A DNA stretch of 64,000 nt from Cloacibacillus porcorum (GCF_001701045.1 NZ_CP016757.1:2816219-2880218); one strand, 5' to 3'. Positions 28,143-37,777 are shown, numbered from the stretch's first letter. Notes: generated by a model from the sequence alone, not told the origin. Numbers and translations: made by a program.

Positions 28143-28171
28143 GATTGCAGCTTATGTAAATTTGCTATAAT
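28143..28171 (+). promoter_or_regulatory. Promoter of the 28211 gene
   Basis: A perfect TATAAT (28166-28171) stands 17 bases after a GATTGC/ATTGCA box. It drives the TTG-started gene at 28211. A plausible ribosome site (AGAGAGGGA) lies between them. Confidence 0.55.
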
Positions 28172-28210
28172 GGCCCATAGCGTTTTCGATATTTAAGAGA
28201 GGGAAAGACT

Positions 28211-28771
28211 TTGATAAAAAAAATCATCCTGCTTTGCGTGTCTTTTATGCTGATAACGGCAAACTTAGCGCCGGCCGCCGAGGACGACGACAGCATGGGG
28301 CTCGGCATCTCCGTTCCGGTCTTCATCATGCACATGAAGATCGCCGCGCGCAAGGTCAAGTGGAGCTTCTCCTCCGCACGTATAGAAAATGAGATGATCC
28401 GCCTGGAAGACGGCAATTACGTTGCGGAATATAATGACTCCATCCTGCTCTATCTCAACACGATGCCAGGAACAAAGATGCTCAAAAATGTCGCGCTCTC
28501 CTTCACCGTCGCCCCGGGAGAGCCCCCGATCGGATACAGCCGCGGCGGACTGCACAACGGCGAGGACCAGTATGAGAGCATCTGCCAGCAGATCATCATG
28601 GCCTTTGATTCGCAGATAACACCGAAGGAGACGCGGCGCATGCTGCGCAGGCTGGGACTATATGGCCCGGTGCTCGACGGACGGCAGAGGTATGACCGCC
28701 GCGGCGGCCTCGTCTATATAATGAAACTGCAGAATAACGGTACGATTGTGTTGGTAGTCTCCGGCGTTTAA
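28211..28771 (+). CDS. Secreted protein of unknown function
   Basis: A 186-residue protein starting at TTG, with a clear signal peptide (IKKIILLCVSFMLITANLAPAA) followed by an acidic stretch (EDDDSMG). The mature part is mixed alpha/beta with no recognised motif. It probably acts in the periplasm or envelope. It is followed by the TPR-like gene about 70 bases later and could be in the same transcript. Not recognised. Confidence 0.65.
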   Translation: MIKKIILLCVSFMLITANLAPAAEDDDSMGLGISVPVFIMHMKIAARKVKWSFSSARIENEMIRLEDGNYVAEYNDSILLYLNTMPGTKMLKNVALSFTVAPGEPPIGYSRGGLHNGEDQYESICQQIIMAFDSQITPKETRRMLRRLGLYGPVLDGRQRYDRRGGLVYIMKLQNNGTIVLVVSGV

Positions 28772-28840
28772 ACGTATAATAGGCGCGTGCTCCGGAAATA
28801 CGAGAACAAAAACATTACGAATAAAGAGAGGATAAACGTC

Positions 28841-29758
28841 ATGACAAGAGACGAACTTCTGGATAAGCTCGACGAGGCCCAGACAAATGAAGAGATAAGA
28901 GAGATCGGTGAGGAGCTCCTCACACAGGACCCCAAGAGCCCCTACGGGAAGCTGGCGGTCTGGGAGACGATGGGTTACGAAGACGCCGTGGAAAACCTCG
29001 ATATGCTGCGCGAGGCGCTGGATGAGATCCGCGCCGTGGTCGACGCGAAGGAGATACCCGCCGTCATAGATGAAGACAGAGACGCACTCGTCTACTGCAC
29101 GGTGATGATGAATCTCGGCTATTCGCTGCTCGCGGAGGGCGAGATCGAAGAGGCCTACGAGGTAGCCAAGGAATTTGCCAATTTTGACGACGAGGGCTCT
29201 TTCCCCAGCCGTATGCTGCTCTACCGCTGCATGCTGGACCTTGAGCTATACGGCGATATCTTTGAGACGCTTGAGGCGGACCCGCTTGAATCCGTCGTCG
29301 GCGAGCACGCGCGCGCGATCGCGCTTCTGGAGACCGGCGCCGCGGCCGGAGAGGTGCGCGACGCCATAAACTACGCCATCTCGCTCTCCCCCGACGTGCC
29401 CTTCTTCGTCATCAATATTTGGGATTTCCCGGAGGCCGAAGAGGAGATAGAGGAGGAGCTGGAGGACGTGGTGAACGACGCGACCTACCTCGCGGAGCCG
29501 TGGTGCAAGTCGGACAAACGCCTCGCCGCCATCAGCGCGCCAACCTTCCTCTTCGGATATCTCACGAACAGGCTCGCTGACGAAAAAGAGATGAAGGTGC
29601 TGCGTGAGGGTTACGAGGAGGCCGGAGTGTCGGAGCGTATCGAGGCCGTCAAGAAGCACCTCGAAGAGCTCGAAAGGGCCAACACGGACCCGGAGGAGAT
29701 CGACGCGGAGGCTCTCGGAGAGACTGCGGAGATACTCGAGGAGCTTCTCGGAGAATAG
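28841..29758 (+). CDS. Acidic helical (TPR-like) cytoplasmic protein
   Basis: About 305 residues, highly acidic and predicted to be all-helical, with paired helices resembling TPR units (LVYCTVMMNLGYSLLAEGEIEEAYEVAKEF). There is no signal peptide. The frame opens at 28787, but ATG 28841 has a better ribosome site (AGAGAGG) and a conserved-looking start (MTRDELLDKL). No catalytic motif is seen; a scaffold or partner-binding role is likely. A terminator follows. Confidence 0.7.
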   Translation: MTRDELLDKLDEAQTNEEIREIGEELLTQDPKSPYGKLAVWETMGYEDAVENLDMLREALDEIRAVVDAKEIPAVIDEDRDALVYCTVMMNLGYSLLAEGEIEEAYEVAKEFANFDDEGSFPSRMLLYRCMLDLELYGDIFETLEADPLESVVGEHARAIALLETGAAAGEVRDAINYAISLSPDVPFFVINIWDFPEAEEEIEEELEDVVNDATYLAEPWCKSDKRLAAISAPTFLFGYLTNRLADEKEMKVLREGYEEAGVSERIEAVKKHLEELERANTDPEEIDAEALGETAEILEELLGE

Positions 29759-29785
29759 GGACGCCCTATATTTACAGCCGCTTCA

Positions 29786-29815
29786 GCGCCGCCGTCAATC
29801 ACGGCGGCGCTTTTT
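29786..29815 (+). terminator. Terminator after the TPR-like gene
   Basis: GCGCCGCCGT pairs perfectly with ACGGCGGCGC around a 5-base loop and is followed by TTTTT. Confidence 0.9.
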
Positions 29816-29953
29816 GCGTCGTAAGCAGACGAGCAGCTCTTTAGCCGCCGGGTCGGGTGAATTTGACGCGGCGCGGCGGCTCTGCTAGTATCTAGTGCGT
29901 TTTGCACCCTGCCGTGCGGAAGATCTATCCGGCGCGGAGCGGAGGATTTAGCG

Positions 29954-31291
29954 ATGATTCGGGATATGACGGCCGGCAGCCCCGCAAGGACTATGGTATC
30001 TTTCGCGCTGCCGATGATTCTGGGAAACCTATTTCAGCAGTTTTATAATATTGTAGACCTCATCGTCGTCGGGAATTTCGTCGGCGCTTCGGCGCTCGCC
30101 GCCGTCGGAGCCTCAGGCTCGGCGACCTTTCTCTTTATCGCCCTCTCCACCGGCGGCGCGGCGGGCTGCACCGTCGTGATCTCGCAGTTTTTCGGATCGC
30201 ACAGGATGAGTGAAACAAAATCAGCCGTCTATACGACGCTTATTTCGATGACCGCGACCGGCGCGCTGCTGGCCCTCACCGGACTCATCTTCGGAGACGG
30301 CATCCTGTGGCTGATGGGAACGCCGCAGGAGCTTTTCAGCGACGCCTCCGTCTATTTAAAAATCTATACGCTGGCACTGCTCTTTATGTTTCTCTACAAC
30401 GGCGTGACCGCCTCGTTCAACGCCCTCGGCGACAGCCGGACGCCGTTGTTTCTGCTTATCTTTACCTCTGGTCTGAACATCGCGCTCGATCTGCTGTTCG
30501 TTGTGCGCTTCGGTCTGGCCGTCCCCGGCGTCGCCTGGGCGACTCTGATCTCTCAGGCTTTCGCGGCCTTCGCGGGGCTCACGATCCTTCTTTCACGGCT
30601 CCGGGATATCAAACTCCCGGATAGACCGCCCCTTTTCTCCGCGGCGCTGTTCAGAAAGATATACCGCATCGCGCTGCCTTCGATGATACAGCAGTCGATC
30701 GTCTCCATGGGCTTCATCTTCGTCCAGACGCTCGTCAACAGGTACGGCCCCGTGCTGATGGCGGGCTACACCGCCGCCACGAAGATAGACAACATCGCGA
30801 TACTGCCGATGCTCAACGTCGGCAACGCCCTCTCTGCCTTCACGGCGCAGAATATGGGGGCCGGAAAGTATGAACGGATCGGCAGAGGCGTCAGAGCCGC
30901 CTCCCTGATGTCTTCGACGATAGCGCTGGCGCTCACCGCCGCGATCTTCCTCTTCGGCAGGGAATTTCTCGGCTTCTTCGTAGATTCGGAGGCCAATGCC
31001 GCCGTCATCGAGGTTGGCATGGATTACCTCCGCGCCGTTTCGGCCTTTTATATCATGATGGGAATGAGTAATATTTTCGCGAGCGTACTGCGCGGAGCAG
31101 GCGATATGAGCGCCTTTACCTTCTGCACGCTGACAAATTTCGGCCTGCGCATCGTCATGGCCTATGCCCTCGCGGCAAAGATCGGCCCGGCGGCCATCTG
31201 GTGGTCGCTGCCGATCGGCTGGGCCGCCGGTCTCGCGCTTGCCGCCGCCAGATACGCCGGCGGCAAATGGCGCTTGAAGGGATTGATTTGA
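29954..31291 (+). CDS. MATE family efflux transporter
   Basis: A 445-residue protein with about twelve membrane helices in two similar halves. MATE patterns are PMILGNLFQQFYNIVDLIVVG in helix 1, VGASGSATFLFIALSTGGAAG, and IALPSMIQQSIVSMGFI in the second half. It expels cationic compounds or drugs using a Na+ or H+ gradient. GGAGG lies about 8 bases before the ATG. It is monocistronic by spacing. The substrate cannot be told from sequence. Confidence 0.92.
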   Translation: MIRDMTAGSPARTMVSFALPMILGNLFQQFYNIVDLIVVGNFVGASALAAVGASGSATFLFIALSTGGAAGCTVVISQFFGSHRMSETKSAVYTTLISMTATGALLALTGLIFGDGILWLMGTPQELFSDASVYLKIYTLALLFMFLYNGVTASFNALGDSRTPLFLLIFTSGLNIALDLLFVVRFGLAVPGVAWATLISQAFAAFAGLTILLSRLRDIKLPDRPPLFSAALFRKIYRIALPSMIQQSIVSMGFIFVQTLVNRYGPVLMAGYTAATKIDNIAILPMLNVGNALSAFTAQNMGAGKYERIGRGVRAASLMSSTIALALTAAIFLFGREFLGFFVDSEANAAVIEVGMDYLRAVSAFYIMMGMSNIFASVLRGAGDMSAFTFCTLTNFGLRIVMAYALAAKIGPAAIWWSLPIGWAAGLALAAARYAGGKWRLKGLI

Positions 31292-31352
31292 AATAACCTT
31301 CCCCGTTCGCGGGCGGCGCAGGGCTGTGATAAACGCCTGCGGCCCAATTTAC

Positions 31353-31389
31353 AAAAAAGCCGCGTCCCTCTCTTATCAAGGAACACGGC
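31353..31389 (-). terminator. Terminator for the 31440 gene
   Basis: On the minus strand an imperfect stem (GCCGTGTTCC with GGGACGCGGC) ends in a run of six T's. It lies about 50 bases past the stop codon of the secreted protein. Confidence 0.65.
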
Positions 31390-31439
31390 CCATATAAATC
31401 TGTTATGCCGGGCTTACCGCCTCAGCGCCGTCTGAACAG

Positions 31440-32177
31440 TCAGTCCCGATCCCACACCTTTACGCTGGGGTCAACGAGACGGTAGACAAATCCGTTCGTC
31501 CTGTCCCAAGCGTAAGGGCCGGATTCCGCGATACCGCCGAAGCCGTTGAGGAACTGGAGGCCGCGGCTCATCGCATAGTCGTAGGTCCTCACGCCGTTAT
31601 AGACGGGTACGAAGGGGTAAGGCCCCTCTATTTTGCTGCTTGCCCAGTAGCCGCCCATATCGGTCTCCGCTAGGAGGCTGTCAAGCGTCTTCCTAAAGGG
31701 CGCGGGCATATTGTCGATGAAGATCAGCTTGCCCATCGAGGACTGCGCAAACTGCCGCATAAGGTAGGCGGCGGCGTATTTTCCCTCCGGCATCTGCGAG
31801 AGCGCGGTGACGGCGTTGAAGAGCGCGTTTACCGCCACTATCTGCTTCGGGACGTAAGAGGCCGGCGGAAAGAATCCCGTCACCTGCTGCCAGTTCGCGG
31901 GGTCTCCCTCAGGGAACCATTTCTTCACCAAAGCCGCCGAGGCCGCGGCCTGCGTCTGCAAATTAGGCGCGGAGCAGGAGAGCTCCCACAGCTCGCGCTC
32001 GCTGCCCGCAGGCGCGAGCAGCGCTATCTGGTCATAAAAGGCGGGGCCCTCGCTCTTTATCTTCTGCCTGTTTTCCATCTGCGCGACAAACGTATCCCAG
32101 TCGTCTCCCGCGGCCGCCGCGCCGCAGAATACCGCGGCTAACGCCGCCGCCAGCATCAGCACAAATATTTTTTTCAT
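31440..32177 (-). CDS. Secreted protein of unknown function
   Basis: A 245-residue protein with a signal peptide (KKIFVLMLAAALAAVFCGAAAA, probable cleavage after AAA). The mature part is rich in aromatic residues with no catalytic motif I recognise. It lies 70 bases downstream of another secreted protein gene on the same strand, so the two may form an envelope pair. Not recognised. Confidence 0.65.
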   Translation of the reverse strand: MKKIFVLMLAAALAAVFCGAAAAGDDWDTFVAQMENRQKIKSEGPAFYDQIALLAPAGSERELWELSCSAPNLQTQAAASAALVKKWFPEGDPANWQQVTGFFPPASYVPKQIVAVNALFNAVTALSQMPEGKYAAAYLMRQFAQSSMGKLIFIDNMPAPFRKTLDSLLAETDMGGYWASSKIEGPYPFVPVYNGVRTYDYAMSRGLQFLNGFGGIAESGPYAWDRTNGFVYRLVDPSVKVWDRD

Positions 32178-32247
32178 GAGTATACTCTCCCTTCAAACGA
32201 TCCTGACACCCATTTTACAGCACCGCCGCCAAATGACGGAGGCGATA

Positions 32248-33036
32248 TCAGTATTTGATGTCACCGCGGACGGTGATCTCCCGCTCCCATCTGCCTCCCG
32301 GCCAACTCTTCGCGTTCACGCCGTTGGGCAGTATCTTCCACATCCTGACTCCCGCGCCATCTTTGGCCGTAATGTCCAGCTTGAACTTGGCACCATAGGC
32401 AAAGGGGATAAAGGCTACGCCCTTGCCCTGGTAAATACGCTCATCCCGTGCGGCGGAAGAGGCTCCCGCGGGAACTGCGCGCCACGGCGCGCCGCGCTTC
32501 ATCGGATAGGCCTGGAAGCTGCCAACCGACGAGGTGGTTAACATAAGAACGCCTGTCTTGGAATAGCCTCTCATAAAACCGCTGAGAAACTCCGCCTGCG
32601 CATCGACGATACCGGCCGTCGGCAGCGCCGTCAGGCAGAAATTGCCAAGATAGAACAGAGAGAAGCCGTTCTCGGAACCCAGCGCGCGCCCAATCACCGA
32701 AGCGGCCTTGTCGCGGCGTCCGGCGGCGAAATACTGCTCCGATTCAGCCCGCACCACCGCGCGTTTCTCCGGCGATGGGATCAGCGCCAGCGAAGCCTCG
32801 TAGACGGCGGGCATCGCCGCCGGAGACTTGGCAAGTTCTTTCTCCTCGGCCGCGACGTCCCGCGACAGTACCGCGGCATCCGCCGAAAGTACGCTCTCTT
32901 CGCTCTCCACCGCGGCCTGCTGATGAATCAGGGCGTCCAGGCTGGCCGTACTCTGAGCCGCGAAGGCCGCCTCCAGGGAAAAGAGGGAGAGCGCCAGAGC
33001 AAATATCAAAAATTTCCACAATCTCACAAAAAACAC
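32248..33036 (-). CDS. Secreted protein of unknown function
   Basis: A 262-residue protein with a signal peptide (FVRLWKFLIFALALSLFSLEAAFA). A helical, Ala- and Glu-rich region follows (residues about 30-130, possibly coiled coil), then a C-terminal beta-rich part ending in Trp- and Lys-containing strands. No family is recognised. It is the upstream gene of the pair with 31440. Confidence 0.65.
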   Translation of the reverse strand: MFFVRLWKFLIFALALSLFSLEAAFAAQSTASLDALIHQQAAVESEESVLSADAAVLSRDVAAEEKELAKSPAAMPAVYEASLALIPSPEKRAVVRAESEQYFAAGRRDKAASVIGRALGSENGFSLFYLGNFCLTALPTAGIVDAQAEFLSGFMRGYSKTGVLMLTTSSVGSFQAYPMKRGAPWRAVPAGASSAARDERIYQGKGVAFIPFAYGAKFKLDITAKDGAGVRMWKILPNGVNAKSWPGGRWEREITVRGDIKY

Positions 33037-33115
33037 CTCTAAGAACTAAATTACCAGTTTAAATACATTTTATATATTATCCGTCTCAAGTCAACGTAAA
33101 ACTTGGGATATTCGT

Positions 33116-33553
33116 TCAGCGCCTGCGGGGCAGCGAGCCGTCAAAGGCCAGGACTAGCACCGGCAGTCCGCCGAAGAGGAAGCTCAATATCCCCCACAGC
33201 CAGAAATTTTTTCCCAGCCGCTGCGCGATGCTGCCCCAGAGATAGACCCAGCAGAAGAAAAAGATCGCGGAGACGAGATAGCCAGTATTGCCGCCGAACA
33301 GCCCAAAGCTGAAAAAGTTCAGCGCCGAGGCGGCGAAGGCCGGGACCGCGATGCCCGCGGTCACCCAGCGGGTGATCCCCGCGCAGTCGCAGAGCAGCAT
33401 CACGTTATAGACGGGGAAGAGAAATTCAACATATGAGCCGATATGGAATTTATCCCCTATCCGGTACATCACATAGGCAGAGAAGAGGTAAATGCCAAAT
33501 ATCAAAACCAGCACGGCAAAAACGGCAAAGGCTCCGAACAGCAGGGCAAACAT
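33116..33553 (-). CDS. Small polytopic membrane protein (DUF5684-like)
   Basis: A 145-residue protein with about four hydrophobic segments and the pattern YRIGDKFHIGSYVEFLFPVYNVMLLCDCAGITRW, which resembles DUF5684-type membrane proteins. Its start overlaps the stop codon of the UPF0182 gene (TGATG), so translation is coupled. It ends in a short basic tail (RRR). Function is unknown, probably linked to UPF0182. Confidence 0.7.
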   Translation of the reverse strand: MFALLFGAFAVFAVLVLIFGIYLFSAYVMYRIGDKFHIGSYVEFLFPVYNVMLLCDCAGITRWVTAGIAVPAFAASALNFFSFGLFGGNTGYLVSAIFFFCWVYLWGSIAQRLGKNFWLWGILSFLFGGLPVLVLAFDGSLPRRR

Positions 33554-36399
33554 CAGTCGGTCAGCTCCCGCATACGTCCCAGCACCTCGCCAAGCTGTCC
33601 TATCTTCTCACCGTAACCGGCCCAGTCGCCGTTTCTCTGGGCGTTCTGCGCGGCGTTATAAAGCTCCTGCGCCTCAGAGGCGAGAGCCTTAATGTCGGTG
33701 TCGGCGCCTCCCTCGGAGCTCCCGGCCACCGGCGCGGCGGCGACACTCTCCGTCTTCGTGCCGGTCGAGAGCGTCATCTTCTGCCCCATCAGCTTCTCAA
33801 GCGCGGAGCCAAAGTTCTCGGCCCAGGCGACGCGCCCTCCCGTCGAGACGATGACGCGCTTAAGCTCCGGCAGCTCGCCCTTTTCCGCCTTGAGGTAGAG
33901 AGGCTGCACATAGAGCAGCGACTTTCCAATCGGCACGACAAGCAGGTCGCCGCGGATGACGTCCGAACCGCGCTGGCTCCAAAGCGAAAGCTGCGCCGAT
34001 ATTTCGGGATTCTGGTCGATAAGCGCCTCCACCTGTCCGGGGCCGTAGATCAGCTTCTGTTTCGGGAACTGGTAGACGAGCAGCTCGCCGTAATTCTGCG
34101 GGTCACAGCGTCCGGCCATCCAGCCGATGAGGTTGTCGCGCCCCAGCGGCATATATGGGACGATGATCGCAAATTCGGGAGACTTCTCTCCCCAGAGCTT
34201 CATTGTGACATAATTCGGCTGTATGCGGCGCTCGCGTCCCACGGGAGTGACCTCCCAAACGTCTTCGCGGTTATAGTATGTGTTCGTGTCGGTCATATGG
34301 TAGGTGGTATAGACCGCCGTCTGCACCTCGAAGAAATCCTCCGGGTAGCGGATATGCTGCCACAGCTCCTCGGATATGCCGCCTCTGTCACGGAAGAGGC
34401 CGGGGAATATCTTCATCCAGGTGCGGATGATCGGGTCTTTGTCGTCGACGACGTAGAACTCCATCTTGCCCGTATAGGCGTCGGCGACACCCTTCACGCT
34501 GTTGCGCACATAGTTCACGCCGCGGAAGATAGCAAGCGTGCTGTCCGCCGTATCAAACGGCTTCGAGTAGGGATAGCGCTCCGACCAGGTGAAGGCGTCC
34601 TGCAGCCACTTGATGCGGCCGTCAATAAGAACGGGGTAGGTCTCCGCGTCGTAGATCAGGAAGGGGGCGACCTGCGCGAAGGCGCGGCGCACGTTGCGGT
34701 TATAGAGCACGCGGCTCTCTTTAGAGAGGGCGCCCGTAAAGAGTATCTCCGAGTCGCGGAAACGCAGCGAGAAGAGGATACGCCGCCACAGCGAACCGAT
34801 GGCCACGCCTCCGTCCTCCTGATAGACGGAGCGGACATTCGAATCTCCCATCGGATAATCGAACTCCTTCACGTCGGTCTTGACGAGAACATAGGAGTAG
34901 GGTGCCGTGCCGAAATATATCTCCGGACGCGAGAGGGGGATGTCAACCGTGGAGCGGACTGGGATGTCCTTCATAAAAAAGTAGGGCAGCCCGCCGGAGG
35001 CGATCTCGTTGACGGGGTTCATCACCACGCCGTAGCCGTGAGTGAATTCAAGATGGGTATTGACCCACGTCGGATTCTGGAGCCGCGAGAGATCCAGCTC
35101 GCGGACGCCGAGCATCACCTGGCGGCTGCGCCCATCCATCATATAGCGGTCGATATAGACGTCATTGAAATTGTAGTAGGTGCGTATCGCCTGCAGCTGA
35201 CGGTAGGTGCGCAGCAGCGGGGAATAGTCCCACAGGCGGATATTCTGCACCGTCTCGTTGTCCGCCGCGAGCTCGGCGGCGGTCACCTCGGCCTCCGGCG
35301 TGAAGGCCACGGAGGTGACCTTGTTAAGTCCGAAGGCGCGGCGCGTGTAGTCGAGGTGATAGTCGAGATAACTCTTCTCCATCTCGTACTCGTTCGGTTT
35401 AACGCGGTACTGCTGGACAAGGCCGGGGACCACGCTGCGCGCCGCCCAGCCGACGACCAAAAGCAGGCCGATGGCGACGGCGGAGAATTTCCACATCGGA
35501 CGGAAGAAGTTCACAAAGAGCAGCGCCGCGGCGGCGAACATCGCAAAGGTAAGTATCGAAAGCGCCGGCAGCACCACATGCACGTCGGTATAACCAGCGC
35601 CGAAGACCACGCCGGTCGGAGAGAAGAGCAGCTCATAGCGCGCGACCCAGTAACCGACTCCCCAGAGAATGAGGATCAATGCGCCGAGCAGAGTCAGATG
35701 CAGCCTCGCCGCGGGAGCCACGTAGAGCCTCCCGGGGGTAAAACTCACCGAGCGCGTCATAAAATAGATCGCCGCCGAGCCGATCAGCGTCAGCATCAGC
35801 ACTCCCTGCGTCCAGAGCTGAAGGAATTTCAGGAAGGGCAGGCTGAAGACATAAAAACCGATATCGATGCCGAACAGCGGGTCCGTCTCGCCAAAGGGAG
35901 TTTTATTCATGAACTGAAGAAACTCATGCCACATCCCCATGGCGTTCAGCGCGTTGACGGCGGCGACCAGCAGCGCGGCGCCGAGGATAAAGAGCCTGAC
36001 GCGGCGTCCTGCGCGCGCGTCCGCCCCCGCGTCGTCAATCTGCCGCAGACCGCGTTTCCAGGCAAGCTGCCAGTTAAGCGAATAGATGATAAAACCGGGC
36101 ACCAGAGCCGCGGCAAAAAGCTCCCACTGCGCCCAAAAGCGCCGCCAGAAGACGGACTCGAAGCCCTGCGCCTCAAACCAGTATAGATCCGTCATAAAGG
36201 TGGCGATCCACGGCAGCACGACCGCAAAGAGGATAAAGAGGCCGCCGGCCACGAACCAGAACTTCTTCACCTTCGGCAGCTCGATGCGCGGCATCTGCGG
36301 CCGCTCGTCGTCCCAGTTTTCCCCATTGTCGCCGCTTCCCTGCGTCCACTCACGCTGCGGCCGGTTCATCATCGACCGCAAGAGATCGTTTATATCCAC
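33553..36399 (-). CDS. UPF0182 family large membrane protein
   Basis: A protein of about 948 residues. The N-terminal third has about seven membrane helices, starting with FWFVAGGLFILFAVVLPW. The rest is a large extracytoplasmic domain with the UPF0182 signature THLEFTHGYGVVMNPVNE. The C-terminal end is a helical, Ala- and Gln-rich stretch. Function is unknown. The frame also opens at GTG 36408, but GTG 36399 has GAGGG at 9 bases and is preferred. A long open frame on the opposite strand is a shadow caused by codon bias. Confidence 0.88.
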   Translation of the reverse strand: MDINDLLRSMMNRPQREWTQGSGDNGENWDDERPQMPRIELPKVKKFWFVAGGLFILFAVVLPWIATFMTDLYWFEAQGFESVFWRRFWAQWELFAAALVPGFIIYSLNWQLAWKRGLRQIDDAGADARAGRRVRLFILGAALLVAAVNALNAMGMWHEFLQFMNKTPFGETDPLFGIDIGFYVFSLPFLKFLQLWTQGVLMLTLIGSAAIYFMTRSVSFTPGRLYVAPAARLHLTLLGALILILWGVGYWVARYELLFSPTGVVFGAGYTDVHVVLPALSILTFAMFAAAALLFVNFFRPMWKFSAVAIGLLLVVGWAARSVVPGLVQQYRVKPNEYEMEKSYLDYHLDYTRRAFGLNKVTSVAFTPEAEVTAAELAADNETVQNIRLWDYSPLLRTYRQLQAIRTYYNFNDVYIDRYMMDGRSRQVMLGVRELDLSRLQNPTWVNTHLEFTHGYGVVMNPVNEIASGGLPYFFMKDIPVRSTVDIPLSRPEIYFGTAPYSYVLVKTDVKEFDYPMGDSNVRSVYQEDGGVAIGSLWRRILFSLRFRDSEILFTGALSKESRVLYNRNVRRAFAQVAPFLIYDAETYPVLIDGRIKWLQDAFTWSERYPYSKPFDTADSTLAIFRGVNYVRNSVKGVADAYTGKMEFYVVDDKDPIIRTWMKIFPGLFRDRGGISEELWQHIRYPEDFFEVQTAVYTTYHMTDTNTYYNREDVWEVTPVGRERRIQPNYVTMKLWGEKSPEFAIIVPYMPLGRDNLIGWMAGRCDPQNYGELLVYQFPKQKLIYGPGQVEALIDQNPEISAQLSLWSQRGSDVIRGDLLVVPIGKSLLYVQPLYLKAEKGELPELKRVIVSTGGRVAWAENFGSALEKLMGQKMTLSTGTKTESVAAAPVAGSSEGGADTDIKALASEAQELYNAAQNAQRNGDWAGYGEKIGQLGEVLGRMRELTD

Positions 36400-36531
36400 G
36401 AACAGCACCCCTCATATGCGAAAATAATCTTTTATTATATTCTTGACCAAATATCGGCCAATGTCCAGTGAAAAACAAAAAAATCCCCTTATAATGATGC
36501 GATAAAGTATGAAAACTAGGAGGAATAAAAA

Positions 36532-37023
36532 ATGCCGCTTACCAAAGAAGAGGTACGTGCGAAGCTCACCGAAATGGGGATCGCGTACGAGGTCATGGAA
36601 CACGGCCCAGTATACACAATAGATGAAATGAAAGAAGTCGAGGGAATGACGATAGAAGACGTCTGCAAGAATCTCTTCCTGCGCGACGAAAAGGGCAAGC
36701 GCCACTTCCTCGTCGTGCTTGACGAGGCCAAAAGCGCCGACCTCAAAGCGATACGCGCGCAAATCGGCAGCACCCGCCTGAGCTTCGGCTCCGAGGAACG
36801 GCTGATGGACAACCTGGGGCTGATAAAGGGAGCAGTCACGCCGCTCGGCGTCCTCAACGACTGCGCGAAAAACGTCGAAGTGCTTATCGACGAAGACCTG
36901 CGGGGCCGCCCGCGGCTCGGTGTCCATCCCTGCGACAACACGGAGACGCTCTGGATGTCGTTCGACAGTATAAAAAAAATCATCGAGAGACAGGGAAACA
37001 GCCTTAAATTTATCAAAATATAA
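36532..37023 (+). CDS. Prolyl-tRNA editing deacylase, ProX/PrdX-type (copy 2)
   Basis: A 163-residue editing protein of the PrdX/ProX subgroup, which in known members hydrolyses Ala-tRNA(Pro) made by error-prone prolyl-tRNA synthetase. Recognisable features are MTIEDVCKNLFLRDEKGKRHFLVVLDE, with the conserved Lys before the LFLRD strand, LGLIKGAVTPLGVLND, and a C-terminal HPCDNTETLWMS. AGGAGG is 8 bases before the ATG. A terminator lies about 35 bases after the stop. Confidence 0.88.
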   Translation: MPLTKEEVRAKLTEMGIAYEVMEHGPVYTIDEMKEVEGMTIEDVCKNLFLRDEKGKRHFLVVLDEAKSADLKAIRAQIGSTRLSFGSEERLMDNLGLIKGAVTPLGVLNDCAKNVEVLIDEDLRGRPRLGVHPCDNTETLWMSFDSIKKIIERQGNSLKFIKI

Positions 37024-37054
37024 CGGCGCGCTCAGCACCGCATATAACAAACGA

Positions 37055-37091
37055 GAGAGGCAGGCGGAAAAATTCCGCCGCCTCTTTTTTG
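37055..37091 (+). terminator. Terminator after proX copy 2
   Basis: A stem formed by GAGGCAGGCGGAA and TTCCGCCGCCTC (one mismatch region) is followed by TTTTTT. Confidence 0.85.
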
Positions 37092-37255
37092 TGTTCCATA
37101 AGTACGTAGCTTCCAGCATTCAAAGACAAGATTAATCAATAAAAAGAGGCTCTTTTATTATGTAGACAGCGGTGAAAACTTACGGTTTCCGCTCTTTTTT
37201 CTCCTTTCGCCGCCCCGCCGCGAAACAAAATTTCTCTTTTTTTACCCTTTAGTTA

Positions 37256-37283
37256 TTGACTGTATATATGTAATATCTATAAT
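37256..37283 (+). promoter_or_regulatory. Strong sigma70-type promoter of the Rrf2-like gene
   Basis: TTGACT (37256-37261) and a perfect TATAAT (37278-37283) are spaced by 16 bases. The expected start of transcription is about 40 bases upstream of ATG 37331. A second terminator-like hairpin with a T run lies at about 37168-37203. Nothing else is evident in this 300-base gap. Confidence 0.75.
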
Positions 37284-37330
37284 TACAATGTAAATTGATT
37301 TTGTATCTTCCGATGAGCGAGGCGGTTTTC

Positions 37331-37777
37331 ATGACAGGAGAGTTTGCGATAGCGGTTCACGCCATCGTCTATTTGAATCATAAGCGCTCCTACCTTTCGA
37401 GCGAAGCGCTCGCAAAAAATATCTGCACCAATCCGGCGCGCGTCCGCATGGTGATGAGCAAGCTGAAAAGGGGGGGGATCATTCTCACCCGCGAGGGCGC
37501 GGCGGGAGGCTACGCGGTGCGGGAGGGAGTATCGGATCTATCGCTGCTGGAGGTGGCCGAGACAGTAGGGACTACCTTTGTCGGCAGCGCCTGGCGGTCG
37601 GGAGACTCCGACATGAAGTGTCTCGTCGCGTCAGGAATGGCCGACGTAATGGACGGCTTCTATTCGGAGATGGACGGCCTCTGCCGCAGCTATCTGAGCA
37701 AAGTTCACATAAGCGATGTGGAAGAGATGATCTTTAAGGGAAAGGGCGACCTCGACGCCTGCGGGCGGGGAGATTAG
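37331..37777 (+). CDS. Rrf2 family transcriptional regulator
   Basis: About 148 residues with an Rrf2 winged helix (EFAIAVHAIVYLNHKR, SSEALAKNICTNPARVRMVMSKL, then RGGIILTREGAAGGY). The three-cysteine cluster loop of IscR-type proteins is not complete, although single Cys residues occur in the C-terminal half. The frame opens at a TTG (37295), but ATG 37331 with GAGGCGG nearby fits family starts. The codons for the RGG wing turn contain eight consecutive G's (37470-37477), so a one-base slip would truncate the protein soon after. Confidence 0.82.
   Translation: MTGEFAIAVHAIVYLNHKRSYLSSEALAKNICTNPARVRMVMSKLKRGGIILTREGAAGGYAVREGVSDLSLLEVAETVGTTFVGSAWRSGDSDMKCLVASGMADVMDGFYSEMDGLCRSYLSKVHISDVEEMIFKGKGDLDACGRGD

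Noticed and set aside
33433-36186. A 917-codon open frame opposite the UPF0182 gene
   Set aside because: It lies almost wholly antisense to a well-supported gene, has charged low-sense sequence and no family motif. GC-rich codon bias readily opens such frames.
36412-37119. A 235-codon minus-strand frame over the ProX gene
   Set aside because: It is a shadow of the recognised ProX gene, which has a ribosome site and terminator on the plus strand.
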